Notes: generated by a model from the sequence alone, not told the origin. A stretch of 15,086 bases of DNA from an uncultured Desulfobacterales bacterium (GCA_947259865.1 CAMYNZ010000153.1:1-15086), one strand, 5' to 3'. Numbered from the stretch's first letter, positions 1 to 7,389 are shown. A program made the numbers and translations.

Positions 1-53
1 AAGTGATAATATGCTGGTAAACTAGGAAAGGCCAGATCCCTGCTCGCAACGCG

Positions 54-88
54 GAACCCAGAACCCAGAACCCAGAACCCGGAACCCA
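54..88. repeat. Direct array of five 7-bp units (GAACCCA) before rplP
   Basis: Five contiguous heptamers are seen: GAACCCA three times, GAACCCG once, GAACCCA once. The array ends 4 nt before the AGGAG Shine-Dalgarno (93-97) of rplP. No inverted partner array is visible in bases 1-53, unlike the three other heptamer arrays in this window. Bases 1-53 should lie at or just after the 3' end of rpsC, but stop codons occur early in all three frames and the rpsC tail cannot be assigned. Confidence 0.85.
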
Positions 89-106
89 TACCAGGAGCCA
101 CAGGAC

Positions 107-520
107 ATGCTGAGTCCTAAAAAAGTAAAATTTCGCAAGCAACAAAAAGGTAGAATGAGGGGAACCGCTCGTAGAGGTTCGCAATTGAATTTCGGTGAAT
201 TCGGATTGCAGGCTATTGAGTGCGGTACCATTAGCGCCAGACAGATTGAGGCTGCTCGGATTGCTATGACGCGGCATGTTAAACGGGGCGCGCGTATCTG
301 GATACGGATTTTTCCGGACAAGCCGTTTACAAAAAAACCGGCCGAAGTCAGAATGGGGAAAGGCAAAGGGGCTCCCGAAGGCTGGGTTGCGGTTGTTCGC
401 CCCGGCAGAATCCTTTATGAAATGGAGGGGGTACCCAGGGAAACGGCCAGCGAAGCGTTCAGGCTTGCTGCCCACAAGCTTGCCGTAAAAACAAAAGTTG
501 TTGAGAGGAGCGACCTGTAA
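107..520 (+). CDS. rplP: 50S ribosomal protein L16
   Basis: L16 is a large-subunit protein that binds 23S rRNA near the A-site tRNA elbow and is needed for late 50S assembly. The 137-residue product has the usual family length and start ([16 protein letters not shown]) and the conserved basic [12 protein letters not shown] segment at about residues 83-94. The ATG is preceded by AGGAG at 93-97. The stop overlaps the rpmC start as TAATG, so the two are probably translationally coupled. It is the first complete gene of the window and belongs to the S10 operon block (normally rpsC-rplP-rpmC-rpsQ). The spacer upstream holds a heptamer array, which is unusual in this normally compact operon. Confidence 0.97.
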   Translation: MLSPKKVKFRKQQKGRMRGTARRGSQLNFGEFGLQAIECGTISARQIEAARIAMTRHVKRGARIWIRIFPDKPFTKKPAEVRMGKGKGAPEGWVAVVRPGRILYEMEGVPRETASEAFRLAAHKLAVKTKVVERSDL

Positions 521-729
521 TGAAAGCCAGCGAGATTAGGGAATTGACTCTGGAAGAAAGGCTGCAAAAGGTGGATGAACTCAAACAGCAGCTGTTTAAC
601 CTCCGGTTTCAACACGAAACGGGCCAGCTCGAAAATCCTCAAAAACTGAAACAGACGAAGCATGATATTGCACGCATGAAAACCATTATAAACCAAGAGG
701 CAAGTAAAGATAAGGCCCAAAAAGAGTAG
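520..729 (+). CDS. rpmC: 50S ribosomal protein L29
   Basis: L29 is a small helical protein near the peptide exit tunnel, next to L23, where it contributes to the docking area for trigger factor and SRP. The 69-residue product matches the family: [18 protein letters not shown], then the signature LKQQLFNLRFQ at about 21-31, and a charged helical C-terminus ending in a Lys/Glu tail. Its ATG shares one base with the TAA of rplP, and rpsQ begins 8 nt after its stop. The arrangement rplP-rpmC-rpsQ is the standard one. Confidence 0.96.
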   Translation: MKASEIRELTLEERLQKVDELKQQLFNLRFQHETGQLENPQKLKQTKHDIARMKTIINQEASKDKAQKE

Positions 730-737
730 CTGCTGAC

Positions 738-1001
738 ATGAAAAAACGAGGAATTAAAAGACAGGTGGTGGGTACGGTTATCAGTGACAAGATGGATAAA
801 ACCGTAGTTGTCCAGGTTGAACGCTTGGTGAAGCACAGTGTTTACAAAAAATACGTTCGCAGACGGTCCAAGTTCGCGGCCCATGACGGGAACAACACCT
901 CTCAGATCGGCGATAAGGTGATAATCACCGAAACCAGACCCCTTAGCAGAACCAAAAGATGGCGGGTGAGTAAAGTAGTCGAGAAGGCAGTTAAATTATA
1001 A
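738..1001 (+). CDS. rpsQ: 30S ribosomal protein S17
   Basis: S17 is a primary 16S rRNA-binding protein of the 30S body with an OB fold. The 87-residue product carries family hallmarks: [18 protein letters not shown] near the N-terminus, [20 protein letters not shown] in the middle, and [20 protein letters not shown]. The basic start [12 protein letters not shown] is slightly extended but within family range. Only a weak purine-rich site (AAAGAG) precedes the ATG, which fits coupling to the upstream rpmC gene, whose stop lies 8 nt away. Confidence 0.96.
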   Translation: MKKRGIKRQVVGTVISDKMDKTVVVQVERLVKHSVYKKYVRRRSKFAAHDGNNTSQIGDKVIITETRPLSRTKRWRVSKVVEKAVKL

Positions 1002-1016
1002 AGGGAAATTTGGAAA

Positions 1017-1385
1017 ATGATACAGGCGGAGTCGAAATTAACAGTTGCAGATAATTCAGGGGCGAAGATTCTGTATTGCATAAAAGTTCTTGGAGGCTCT
1101 CGCAGACGATATGCCAGCATAGGAGATATCATCGTCGTCAGTGTGAAAGAAGCTATCCCGAACGCCAAGGTAAAAAAAGGGGATGTTTTGAAGGCGGTTG
1201 TGGTTCGGACCAAGAAAGAAATCAGAAGACCCGACGGTTCATTCATACGATTTGATGACAATGCGGCCGTACTCATTACGGGGGCCAAAGAACCCATTGG
1301 TACGCGCATTTTCGGCCCTGTGGCCAGAGAGCTGCGGGCCAAAAGGTTTATGAAAATTATCTCATTAGCACCGGAGGTCTTATAA
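1017..1385 (+). CDS. rplN: 50S ribosomal protein L14
   Basis: L14 is a highly conserved beta-barrel protein at the subunit interface; it contacts 16S helix 14 and is the docking site of ribosome silencing factor RsfS. The 122-residue product has the canonical length and runs nearly colinear with the E. coli protein: [68 protein letters not shown], and the C-terminus [13 protein letters not shown]...[12 protein letters not shown]. It is the first gene of the classical spc segment. Its TAA stop is the left edge of a 26 bp palindrome (see 1385-1410). Confidence 0.98.
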   Translation: MIQAESKLTVADNSGAKILYCIKVLGGSRRRYASIGDIIVVSVKEAIPNAKVKKGDVLKAVVVRTKKEIRRPDGSFIRFDDNAAVLITGAKEPIGTRIFGPVARELRAKRFMKIISLAPEVL

Positions 1386-1410
1386 AGAAATGATTTTAAA
1401 ACCATTTCTT
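1385..1410. repeat. 26-bp near-perfect palindrome overlapping the rplN stop
   Basis: Two 13-nt arms centred on TTTTAAAA form AAGAAATG..CATTTCTT with a single mismatch (A at 1393 opposite C at 1402). The first base is the last base of the rplN TAA. It lies in the 65-nt rplN-rplX spacer, 40 nt before the rplX start. In RNA it would form an AU-rich hairpin without a following U-tract of terminator type. A role in mRNA processing, or binding of a dimeric protein to the DNA, is possible but unproven. Confidence 0.6.
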
Positions 1411-1450
1411 GTGAAGACTTTCAGCAGGCTACCCTTGGGAGAAACAGCCC

Positions 1451-1780
1451 ATGATGAAGGCTAAATGCAATATCAAAAAGGACGACAAGGTTAAGGTGAT
1501 TGCCGGTAAGGATAAAGGTAAAATCGGTAAGGTATTGAAGGTTAACCGTAAAAAAAACAGGATCCTTGTCGAAAATATAAACATGATCAAACGGCACACC
1601 CGGCCCACTGCCAAATCCAAGCAAGGGGGAATCGTCGAGGGCGAAGCGACCCTGCCGTGGTCCAATGTGATGTTGATGTGCAGCAAATGTGTGCAGCCGA
1701 CGCGTATCAAAATGCAGCGACTCGAGGATGGTAATAAAGTCCGGGTTTGCCATAAATGCAAAGAAATTATAGACAGTTAG
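1451..1780 (+). CDS. rplX: 50S ribosomal protein L24 (zinc-ribbon form)
   Basis: L24 initiates 50S assembly and lies near the tunnel exit. The 109-residue product has an N-terminal KOW domain ([23 protein letters not shown], about 9-31), then [13 protein letters not shown]. Its C-terminal cysteine pairs, C77-x2-C80 and C100-x2-C103 (CSKC and CHKC), look like a zinc knuckle, a form common in non-enteric bacteria and absent from E. coli L24. Translation could start at either of two adjacent ATG codons (1451 or 1454). A GGGAG purine stretch at 1437-1441 is the nearest candidate Shine-Dalgarno. rplE follows after 22 nt. Confidence 0.96.
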   Translation: MMKAKCNIKKDDKVKVIAGKDKGKIGKVLKVNRKKNRILVENINMIKRHTRPTAKSKQGGIVEGEATLPWSNVMLMCSKCVQPTRIKMQRLEDGNKVRVCHKCKEIIDS

Positions 1781-1802
1781 GCCCAGCTGCCGGAGAAAAA
1801 CA

Positions 1803-2372
1803 ATGGCACAATTACAAGAATTTTACGAAAAAGCTGTGGTTCCCAAGCTCAACCAGAAATTTGGTTATAAAAATCCGATGCAGGTTCCCCGGCTAAAGAA
1901 AATAGTATTGAACATGGGTCTGGGAGAAGCGATTCATAATATTAAAATGCTGGATTCCGGTGCCGAGGAGCTGACCATTATATCGGGTCAGAAACCCGTT
2001 ATCACCCGTGCCAGAAGATCGATTGCAGCCTTTAAACTTAGAGAGGGTATGCCGATAGGCTGTATGGTGACGCTGCGTCGCAGACGGATGTATGACTTTT
2101 ATAATAAACTGGTCAACGCTGCGCTGCCGCGTGTTCGCGATTTTCGAGGTGTGTCCGGAAAAGCGCTGGATCGTCACGGCAACTATACCCTCGGTATCAA
2201 GGAGCAAATTATATTTCCCGAGATTGACTATGACAAGATTGAAAAAATTAAAGGACTTAACATAACCATCGTTACAACCGCCAACACCGATGAGGAAGGT
2301 AAAGAGCTTCTGCGTTTGCTGGGCATGCCCTTTAGTGTTTGGGCCCAAAACCCAGCAGCCGGCGTTCGATGA
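1803..2372 (+). CDS. rplE: 50S ribosomal protein L5
   Basis: L5 binds 5S rRNA in the central protuberance and contacts P-site tRNA and S13. The 189-residue product is about ten residues longer than E. coli L5. Conserved segments include [50 protein letters not shown], the [19 protein letters not shown] stretch and [21 protein letters not shown]. The extra length is a short tail after LLGMPF ([12 protein letters not shown]). The stop overlaps the GAGGAGG Shine-Dalgarno (2371-2377) of rpsN, which starts 11 nt later, so coupling is likely. Confidence 0.97.
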   Translation: MAQLQEFYEKAVVPKLNQKFGYKNPMQVPRLKKIVLNMGLGEAIHNIKMLDSGAEELTIISGQKPVITRARRSIAAFKLREGMPIGCMVTLRRRRMYDFYNKLVNAALPRVRDFRGVSGKALDRHGNYTLGIKEQIIFPEIDYDKIEKIKGLNITIVTTANTDEEGKELLRLLGMPFSVWAQNPAAGVR

Positions 2373-2382
2373 GGAGGAAAAT

Positions 2383-2568
2383 TTGGCCAAAAAAGCGCTA
2401 AGAATAAAAGCGGCTAGAAAACCAAAGTTTAAGGTAAGGACTTATAATCGGTGCCCGATCTGCGGCAGACCCAGGGCCTATATAAGAAAATTTGGAATAT
2501 GCCGAATTTGCTTTCGAAACTTTGCTTCACAGGGTAAATTGCCGGGCGTTATAAAATCCAGTTGGTAA
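2383..2568 (+). CDS. rpsN: 30S ribosomal protein S14, type Z
   Basis: S14 is a late-assembling 30S head protein. This is the short zinc-binding form of 61 residues: C24-x2-C27 and C40-x2-C43 in [22 protein letters not shown], ending in the family-typical [10 protein letters not shown]. The start is TTG at 2383, read as [16 protein letters not shown]. It is chosen because a perfect GAGGAGG lies at 2371-2377 with 5 nt spacing and because the family starts there. An ATG at 2290 in the same frame would add 31 residues overlapping rplE that have no S14 counterpart. The position between rplE and rpsH is canonical. Confidence 0.95.
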   Translation: MAKKALRIKAARKPKFKVRTYNRCPICGRPRAYIRKFGICRICFRNFASQGKLPGVIKSSW

Positions 2569-2577
2569 TAATCTACG

Positions 2578-2657
2578 GTTTTAAGTTTTAAGTGTTAAGT
2601 TTTAAGTATGATTGAACACCACTTAAGACCTAAAACCTAAAACTTAATACCTAAAAC
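2578..2657. repeat. Inverted heptamer array between rpsN and rpsH
   Basis: The left arm is four 7-bp units of GTTTTAA type (2578-2605, third unit GTGTTAA). A 15-nt spacer follows, then a right arm of five units of ACCTAAA/ACTTAAT type (2621-2655), which are reverse complements of the left word with scattered transitions. Together they could fold into a long AU-rich hairpin in the mRNA. The array ends about 7 nt before the rpsH Shine-Dalgarno ACGGAGA (2664-2670). It fills almost the whole 109-nt rpsN-rpsH gap; no gene is visible in it. Confidence 0.85.
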
Positions 2658-2677
2658 AGTTGTACGGAGACACAACA

Positions 2678-3076
2678 ATGGCCACAAGCGATCCCATTGC
2701 AGACATGTTGACGCGCATACGAAATGCTGCCAGCGCAAAATTCAACAGGGTTGATATCCCCGGGTCAAGGGTGAAGAGTGAAATCGCAAAAATATTAAAA
2801 TCTGAAGGGTATATCCGTAATTATAAATTTATCAAAGACGGCAAACAGGGGATTTTACGCCTGTACCTAAAATACGGGTCTGATCAGCAAAGTGTGATCT
2901 TTGGACTGGAACGGGTCAGTAAGCCCAGCCGACGCGTTTATCTCAAGAGCAGAGATATCAAGCCAATATTAAGCGGTCTGGGTATCTCAATATTGTCGAC
3001 CTCCAAGGGCATGATGACCGATAAAAACGCCAGAAAGGAAAACATCGGCGGCGAGATACTCTGTAACATCTGGTAA
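2678..3076 (+). CDS. rpsH: 30S ribosomal protein S8
   Basis: S8 binds 16S helix 21 in the 30S platform and in E. coli is the autogenous repressor of the spc operon. The 132-residue product begins with the classic DPIADMLTRIRNA and contains the IPGSRVKSEIAKILKSEGYI segment. It ends with STSKGMMTDKNARKENIGGEILCNIW, the family C-terminal signature region. ATG at 2678 is chosen because the family starts MxxxDPIADMLTRI and a purine-rich ACGGAGA precedes it; a TTG at 2660 would add six unneeded residues. No S8-target-like helix was identified before rplE, so regulation cannot be stated. Confidence 0.97.
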   Translation: MATSDPIADMLTRIRNAASAKFNRVDIPGSRVKSEIAKILKSEGYIRNYKFIKDGKQGILRLYLKYGSDQQSVIFGLERVSKPSRRVYLKSRDIKPILSGLGISILSTSKGMMTDKNARKENIGGEILCNIW

Positions 3077-3086
3077 AATGATTACT

Positions 3087-3175
3087 GGTTCAGGGTTCAA
3101 GGTTAAAAATTATGAATTAATGACACTTATTCGGATATATCTAACCGGGAACCATGAACCTGGAACGTTGAACCC
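3087..3175. repeat. Inverted heptamer array between rpsH and rplF
   Basis: The left arm has three units (GGTTCAG, GGTTCAA, GGTTAAA; 3087-3107). A 33-nt AT-rich spacer follows, then a right arm of five units (CTAACCG, GGAACCA, TGAACCT, GGAACGT, TGAACCC; 3141-3175), broadly complementary to the left word. The array ends 3 nt before the AAAGGA Shine-Dalgarno region of rplF. The word differs from that of the other arrays, but the 7-bp period, the inversion and the placement are shared. Confidence 0.8.
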
Positions 3176-3190
3176 ATAAAGGAAAAAAGC

Positions 3191-3730
3191 ATGTCTCGAG
3201 TAGGCAGAAAACCGATTTCAATACCGCAAAAGACAACCCTGACATATAAGGACCGGGTGCTGACGGTTCAGGGTGAAAAAGGCGCCCTAACCCGAGCGAT
3301 CAATTCGGCAGTAGACTTGCAGATAAAAGACGGCATTGTTGATGTCATCATAATTTCCAACAACAAAACCAGCCGAGCGTTGCAGGGTCTCACCCGGACG
3401 TTGGTGGCCAATATGATCACCGGGGTAAACGCGGGATTTGAGCGTGTTTTGGAAATAAACGGTATCGGTTATCGCGCTGAATCGAAAGGCAATACCATTG
3501 TATTGAATCTCGGGTATTCAAACCCCGTAAATTTTGATCTGCCCGACGGTATTTCAGCATCCGTCGACCGCAATAATATGATAAAACTCACGGGAATCGA
3601 CAAAGAAAAGCTGGGCCGCACAGCGGCAGCCATACGGCAATTAAGACCCCCGGAACCTTATAAGGGCAAGGGCATCAAATATATCGAGGAACGTATTCGC
3701 AGAAAAGCGGGCAAGGCCGGAACCAAGTAA
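3191..3730 (+). CDS. rplF: 50S ribosomal protein L6
   Basis: L6 sits at the base of the L7/L12 stalk next to the sarcin-ricin loop and supports translation-factor binding. The 179-residue product has the two-domain length of the family: MSRVGRKPISIPQ at the start, the LTVQGEKGAL turn, NMITGVNAGFERVLEINGIGYRAE at mid-protein, and the C-terminal signature RPPEPYKGKGIKYIEERIRRKAGKAG. It is preceded by AAGGA at 3179-3183. The rpsH-rplF spacer (114 nt) is lengthened by the heptamer array; the rplF-rplR spacer is 44 nt. Confidence 0.97.
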   Translation: MSRVGRKPISIPQKTTLTYKDRVLTVQGEKGALTRAINSAVDLQIKDGIVDVIIISNNKTSRALQGLTRTLVANMITGVNAGFERVLEINGIGYRAESKGNTIVLNLGYSNPVNFDLPDGISASVDRNNMIKLTGIDKEKLGRTAAAIRQLRPPEPYKGKGIKYIEERIRRKAGKAGTK

Positions 3731-3774
3731 AAGACAATGAAATAAAAATCGTTAATTCATAGGGGGTCCAGATA

Positions 3775-4143
3775 ATGGGTACCTTGAACCCGAGAACACA
3801 ATCCAGGATAAAAAGAAAGAAAAGAATTAGAAAAAGAGTTATCGGAACCTCGGAGCGTCCGAGACTCTGCGTATTTCGCAGTGCAAGACACATTTACGCT
3901 CAGGTCATCGACGATACCCGTGGTCACACCCTCACAGCGGCATCCACTGTGGAGAAAACCCTCAAAAAAAGTTCTGAAAAAGGGGGCAAAATGGTTGCGG
4001 CAAATCAAATCGGAAAAATGGTTGCCGAACGTGCAATCAAGCAAGGAATAAACAAGGTGGTTTTTGACCGCAATGGATTCCTCTATCACGGTCGGCTCAA
4101 AGCAGTTTCGGATGGTGCCCGTGAAGGTGGTTTGCAATTTTAG
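3775..4143 (+). CDS. rplR: 50S ribosomal protein L18
   Basis: L18 binds 5S rRNA with L5 and L25 in the central protuberance. The 122-residue product has the basic N-terminus ([37 protein letters not shown]) and ends with the family signature [28 protein letters not shown]. The ATG follows a TAGGGGGTCC stretch whose AGGGGG serves as Shine-Dalgarno. Position between rplF and rpsE is standard. Confidence 0.97.
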   Translation: MGTLNPRTQSRIKRKKRIRKRVIGTSERPRLCVFRSARHIYAQVIDDTRGHTLTAASTVEKTLKKSSEKGGKMVAANQIGKMVAERAIKQGINKVVFDRNGFLYHGRLKAVSDGAREGGLQF

Positions 4144-4184
4144 TTTTATGAAAACATTTTCAGTTTGGTAAAGGAGGCGGTTCC

Positions 4185-4679
4185 TTGTATAAGCAAGATA
4201 CGGATGAAAATCAGCTTATCGATAAGGTGGTCCACATCAACCGGGTAGCAAAAGTCGTCAAAGGTGGGCGCAGATTCAGTTTCAGCGCGATCGTGGTGGT
4301 GGGTGATGGTGATGGTGCCGTCGGCTATGGACTCGGTAAGGCTGGTGAGGTTCCGGAGGCGATCCGGAAGGGCGTAGAAAAAGCCAAAAAAAACATGATT
4401 TCTGTTCCCCTGATAGATGGAACAATTCCTTACGAAATCATCGGTAAATTTGGTGCCGGCAGAGTCCTCTTAAAACCGGCATCTCCGGGTACCGGTGTTA
4501 TTGCCGGTGGTGCTGTGAGAGCCGTTCTTGAATCTGTAGGCGTCCAGAACATTCTGACCAAGTGCATGGGAACCCATAATCCTCACAACGTCGTCAAGGC
4601 GACCATCGACGGACTCAGGCAGCTGCAGAGTCGCGAGCAGGTTGCCGCACGGCGCGGTATAAGTGTGGAAGACCTTTAA
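4185..4679 (+). CDS. rpsE: 30S ribosomal protein S5
   Basis: S5 lies on the 30S solvent side near the mRNA entry channel and with S4 affects decoding accuracy and helicase activity. The 164-residue product shows the N-terminal RNA-binding half with [42 protein letters not shown] (15-56). The C-terminal half has [18 protein letters not shown] (99-116) and [15 protein letters not shown]. The start is a TTG at 4185 placed 7 nt after a perfect AAGGAGG (4171-4177). No ATG or GTG lies between this site and the conserved [16 protein letters not shown], so the TTG is well supported. Confidence 0.96.
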   Translation: MYKQDTDENQLIDKVVHINRVAKVVKGGRRFSFSAIVVVGDGDGAVGYGLGKAGEVPEAIRKGVEKAKKNMISVPLIDGTIPYEIIGKFGAGRVLLKPASPGTGVIAGGAVRAVLESVGVQNILTKCMGTHNPHNVVKATIDGLRQLQSREQVAARRGISVEDL

Positions 4680-4705
4680 TTCGCCAATTTAGAGGGGAAT
4701 CATCA

Positions 4706-4903
4706 ATGGCTGGTATGTTGAAAATCACGTTGATCAGGAGCATGATCGGAAGACCCGAAAAACATAGAAAAGTGTTGCGGGGCATGGGGCTGCGGAAGCT
4801 CAATAAGACTGTTGCACTTAAAGATACGCCTTCAACTCGGGGAATGATCAACACGGTCTCCCACCTGGTGGAAGTTGAGGAGAACTCAGATGAAGCTAAA
4901 TGA
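4706..4903 (+). CDS. rpmD: 50S ribosomal protein L30
   Basis: L30 is a small ferredoxin-like-fold 50S protein. The 65-residue product has the bacterial short-form signature: [58 protein letters not shown] at 4706 follows an AGAGGGG site. A second ATG three codons downstream (MLKITL) is possible but lies further from the Shine-Dalgarno. The last codons overlap the start of rplO by 14 nt. Confidence 0.95.
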   Translation: MAGMLKITLIRSMIGRPEKHRKVLRGMGLRKLNKTVALKDTPSTRGMINTVSHLVEVEENSDEAK

Positions 4904-5330
4904 ATTGTCTCCGGCCAGCGGCTCACGCAAAAACCGCAAGCGACTGGGACGGGGTGTTGGCTCGGGCTGCGGCAAAACAGCCGGTCGGGGGACTAAAGGA
5001 CAGAACAGCCGTTCGGGCGGTGGTGTCAGACCGGGTTATGAGGGCGGTCAGATGCCCATCCATCGAAGGTTACCCAAACGCGGCTTTACGAATATTTTCA
5101 GAAAAAAAGTCACCGCCGTAAATATTCGCGATCTGAAAAAATTTGAAGGCGGCAGCTTGGTCGATGCAGCCGCACTGGTGAAGATGGGAATTGTCAAAGG
5201 TAAAAGAGACGGAATCAAACTTTTGGGTCTGGGTGAAATAGATATTCCCCTTACCATCAAAGTCAACCAGGTAAGCAGTGGCGCCCGGGCTAAAATCGAA
5301 GCCGCTGGCGGGAGTATAGAGGTCGTATGA
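4890..5330 (+). CDS. rplO: 50S ribosomal protein L15
   Basis: L15 is a core-assembly protein of the 50S with a long glycine/basic N-terminal extension that threads into 23S rRNA. The 146-residue product starts [22 protein letters not shown], followed by the [15 protein letters not shown] and [20 protein letters not shown] segments. ATG at 4890 is chosen over an in-frame TTG 15 nt upstream, since GAGGAG (4877-4882) has 7 nt spacing and L15 proteins begin MKLNEL. The start lies inside rpmD in another frame (14 nt overlap), implying coupling. secY begins 1 nt after the stop. Confidence 0.96.
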   Translation: MKLNELSPASGSRKNRKRLGRGVGSGCGKTAGRGTKGQNSRSGGGVRPGYEGGQMPIHRRLPKRGFTNIFRKKVTAVNIRDLKKFEGGSLVDAAALVKMGIVKGKRDGIKLLGLGEIDIPLTIKVNQVSSGARAKIEAAGGSIEVV

Positions 5331-5331
5331 T

Positions 5332-6630
5332 ATGATTGGTGGCGGGTTCGGAAACATTTTTAAAATACCGGAGCTCAAGAAACGGATTATTTTTACCCTG
5401 GCGCTATTGGTTGTTTATCGTGTTGGCGTGCATGTTCCGGTTCCGGGGATTGACAGTGTTGCGCTTGCTGAAATTTTTGAGCGGGCCAAGGGAACCATAC
5501 TGGGCATATTCAATATGTTCTCCGGCGGCGCATTGGAAAGGTTGTCTGTTTTTGCGCTCGGCATAATGCCTTACATCAGCGCATCGATTATTTTGCAGCT
5601 GATGACGGTCGTTATTCCCCATCTTGAGCGTTTAAAAAAGGAAGGCGAACAGGGACGCAAAAAGATTACCCAGTATACGCGCTATGGAACCGTCATTTTG
5701 AGTATTATCCAGGGTTTCGCCATAAGTGTGGGCCTCGAAAGAATGGGAGCTGTATTGAACCCGGGTTGGGACTTCAGGTTTCTGACCGTGATTACTTTGA
5801 CCGCCGGGACCGCTTTTATCATGTGGCTGGGGGAACAGATCACCGAACGTGGTGTTGGCAACGGTATTTCCCTGATTATTTTTGCCGGTATTGTCGCCCG
5901 GATGCCGACGGCGATCGGAAATACCTTTCGCCTGGTTTCCACCGGTGCCATGAGTATATTTCCGGTGATAATCCTGGTTATCCTAATGGTGGCCGTGGTG
6001 GGGGGGATCATATTCGTTGAACAGGGCCAACGCAGAATACCGGTGCAGTATGCCAAAAGGGTTATTGGCCGAAGGATGTACGGCGGCCAAAGTACCCATC
6101 TACCCCTTAAAATCAATACTTCGGGGGTTATACCGCCGATTTTTGCATCATCTATTATGATGTTCCCGGCAACCATCGCCCAATTTATTACGATTCCCTG
6201 GATGCAAGACATCGTTGGGGCTCTGGCGCCGGGGAAACTGTTATATAGTGTGATGTTTGTGGGGTTGATTTTCTTCTTTTGTTATTTTTATACCGCTGTG
6301 ACCTTTAACCCCGTTGATGTCGCGGACAACATGAAAAAACAGGGCGGCTATATCCCCGGGATCCGGCCCGGGAAACGAACCGCGGATCACATAGACAAGG
6401 TGCTCACGCGCATCACCCTGGGTGGTGCAATCTATGTTTCAGCAGTTTGTGTGCTGCCGACGATTTTAATAAACAGGTTTAACGTCCCCTTTTATTTTGG
6501 CGGTACAGCGCTTCTTATCGTGGTGGGCGTAGCCATTGATACGGTTGCGCAAATGGAATCTCATATGTTAAGCCGTCATTATGAAGGTTTTTTGAAAAAA
6601 GGCGGCGCCAAAGTAAAAGGCAGGTTTTAG
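5332..6630 (+). CDS. secY: Protein translocase subunit SecY
   Basis: SecY is the pore subunit of the SecYEG inner-membrane channel for Sec-dependent export and membrane insertion. The 432-residue product has the ten-helix family layout: first helix around 19-38, [15 protein letters not shown] (77-91), the [23 protein letters not shown] signature (165-187), the cytosolic [10 protein letters not shown] loop (234-243), and the large C5 cytosolic loop [25 protein letters not shown] (326-350) that contacts SecA or the ribosome. The C-terminal tail is [19 protein letters not shown]. No adk or map gene follows, unlike the spc operons of many bacteria; infA comes next after 75 nt. Confidence 0.98.
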   Translation: MIGGGFGNIFKIPELKKRIIFTLALLVVYRVGVHVPVPGIDSVALAEIFERAKGTILGIFNMFSGGALERLSVFALGIMPYISASIILQLMTVVIPHLERLKKEGEQGRKKITQYTRYGTVILSIIQGFAISVGLERMGAVLNPGWDFRFLTVITLTAGTAFIMWLGEQITERGVGNGISLIIFAGIVARMPTAIGNTFRLVSTGAMSIFPVIILVILMVAVVGGIIFVEQGQRRIPVQYAKRVIGRRMYGGQSTHLPLKINTSGVIPPIFASSIMMFPATIAQFITIPWMQDIVGALAPGKLLYSVMFVGLIFFFCYFYTAVTFNPVDVADNMKKQGGYIPGIRPGKRTADHIDKVLTRITLGGAIYVSAVCVLPTILINRFNVPFYFGGTALLIVVGVAIDTVAQMESHMLSRHYEGFLKKGGAKVKGRF

Positions 6631-6705
6631 TGTGTATTTGGCCGCCAACACTCAATTGGGGCTAATAATTCAAAATCCGAAAAAAGCAACCACAGCAGGT
6701 AAGAT

Positions 6706-6924
6706 ATGGCCAAGGAGGAACCCATAAAGGTAGAGGGTATCGTACTGGAAACGCTGCCCAATGCGATGTTCAAGGTCGAACTGGACAACAAGCACCAGGT
6801 ATTAGCGCATATTTCCGGTAAAATGCGGATGCACTTCATCAATATTTTGCCGGGGGACCGAGTTACGGTTGAGCTTTCACCATATGATCTCACCCGTGGC
6901 AGGATAACATACCGGGCTAAGTAA
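6706..6924 (+). CDS. infA: Translation initiation factor IF-1
   Basis: IF-1 is an OB-fold factor that occupies the 30S A site during initiation. The 72-residue product has the usual length and motifs: [72 protein letters not shown] stretch precedes the ATG; the Shine-Dalgarno is weak. The final Lys codon and TAA stop (6919-6924) lie within the left copy of the 8-bp duplication AAGTAACT flanking the adjacent MITE-like element. Insertion therefore took place at the very end of infA without altering the protein. Confidence 0.98.
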   Translation: MAKEEPIKVEGIVLETLPNAMFKVELDNKHQVLAHISGKMRMHFINILPGDRVTVELSPYDLTRGRITYRAK

Positions 6925-7149
6925 CTGAGAGGTCGGGGTGTTTTTTTCACGACAAGATGATCGCCCTGATGCTTTTAATGGGCAGAGGGCTATTGCCACC
7001 GAGAAAGGCAAAACACGTCGTCGGTTCTTGTTGGAGTGAAAGTCTTAAATAGCCGGCAATAAAATGCAAGGCAGTTGCCGCTGTCAGGCTTGGCAGGCAA
7101 CAACCCGGCATCTTGTTGTGAAAAAAATACCCCGACCCCTGAAGTAACT
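6919..7149. mobile_element. MITE-like element (215 bp) with TIRs and 8-bp target duplication
   Basis: The element spans 6927-7141 and is bounded by perfect direct repeats AAGTAACT at 6919-6926 and 7142-7149. Its termini are inverted repeats of 33 nt: 29 inner nt (6931-6959 against 7109-7137) match at 27 positions, and the 4 outermost match at 2. The arms contain GGTCGGGGT, a T7 tract and CAC.ACAAGATG. Both mismatches in the inner arm are G-U compatible, so the RNA could form an unbroken 29-bp stem. The interior (about 149 bp) has no convincing ORF. It contains local hairpins, e.g. GCCC/GGGC (6963/6980) and GTTGCC/GGCAAC (7074/7096) with an inner TGTCA/TGGCA stem. It is non-autonomous; the mobilising transposase is unknown. 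Confidence 0.8.
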
Positions 7150-7263
7150 ATATGGTGGCGGATTGTTGTCGGTTTCCGGAAACAGGCATTAACGCTGTCT
7201 TCGAAGCGTCCACCGTTCACGGCACCGCATCGCGTATCCCGTATCGAACCGGAGGAGAGGTCG
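7150..7263 (+). other. Remaining infA-rpmJ intergenic spacer
   Basis: This 114-nt stretch follows the element and leads to rpmJ. It contains a perfect 12-bp palindrome GTTTCCGGAAAC at 7172-7183 and the strong rpmJ Shine-Dalgarno GGAGGAG at 7251-7257. No gene or clear promoter was recognised. Without the element and one copy of the duplication, the infA-rpmJ gap would have been about 116 nt. Confidence 0.5.
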
Positions 7264-7377
7264 ATGAAAGTCAAGGCATCGGTTAAAAGAATATGCCCCA
7301 AGTGTAAGATTGTACGTAGAAAAGGGGTCGTCAGGGTGATTTGCGAGAACAAACGACATAAGCAACGGCAAGGCTAG
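7264..7377 (+). CDS. rpmJ: 50S ribosomal protein L36 (zinc form)
   Basis: L36 is the smallest 50S protein. The 37-residue product [37 protein letters not shown] is a textbook zinc-binding form with C11-x2-C14, C27 and H32 as ligands. The ATG lies 8 nt after GGAGG (7251-7255). An in-frame upstream reading exists but is not family-like. It stands between infA and rpsM, the usual place. The upstream spacer has been enlarged by the MITE-like element. Confidence 0.97.
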   Translation: MKVKASVKRICPKCKIVRRKGVVRVICENKRHKQRQG

Positions 7378-7389
7378 AGGGGGTAAAAT

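Noticed and set aside
1..53. Possible 3' end of rpsC
   Set aside because: rpsC is expected upstream of rplP, but all three frames meet stops within the first 25 bases and no S3 C-terminal signature can be recognised, so no partial gene is called.
54..88. CRISPR-like array
   Set aside because: The units are contiguous 7-bp words without unique spacers, so this and the other heptamer arrays are not CRISPR.
1893..2390. 165-aa ORF antisense to rplE
   Set aside because: Overlaps a certain gene on the opposite strand and has no domain or translation signal.
5682..6212. 176-aa ORF antisense to secY
   Set aside because: Antisense shadow of a conserved gene; the product shows no recognisable domain.
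6927..7141. REP element of the RAYT (TnpA-REP) type
   Set aside because: The GGGTCGGGG-like ends recall such palindromes, but the perfect 8-bp flanking duplication fits a TIR/DDE-type insertion better. No RAYT gene is in the window.
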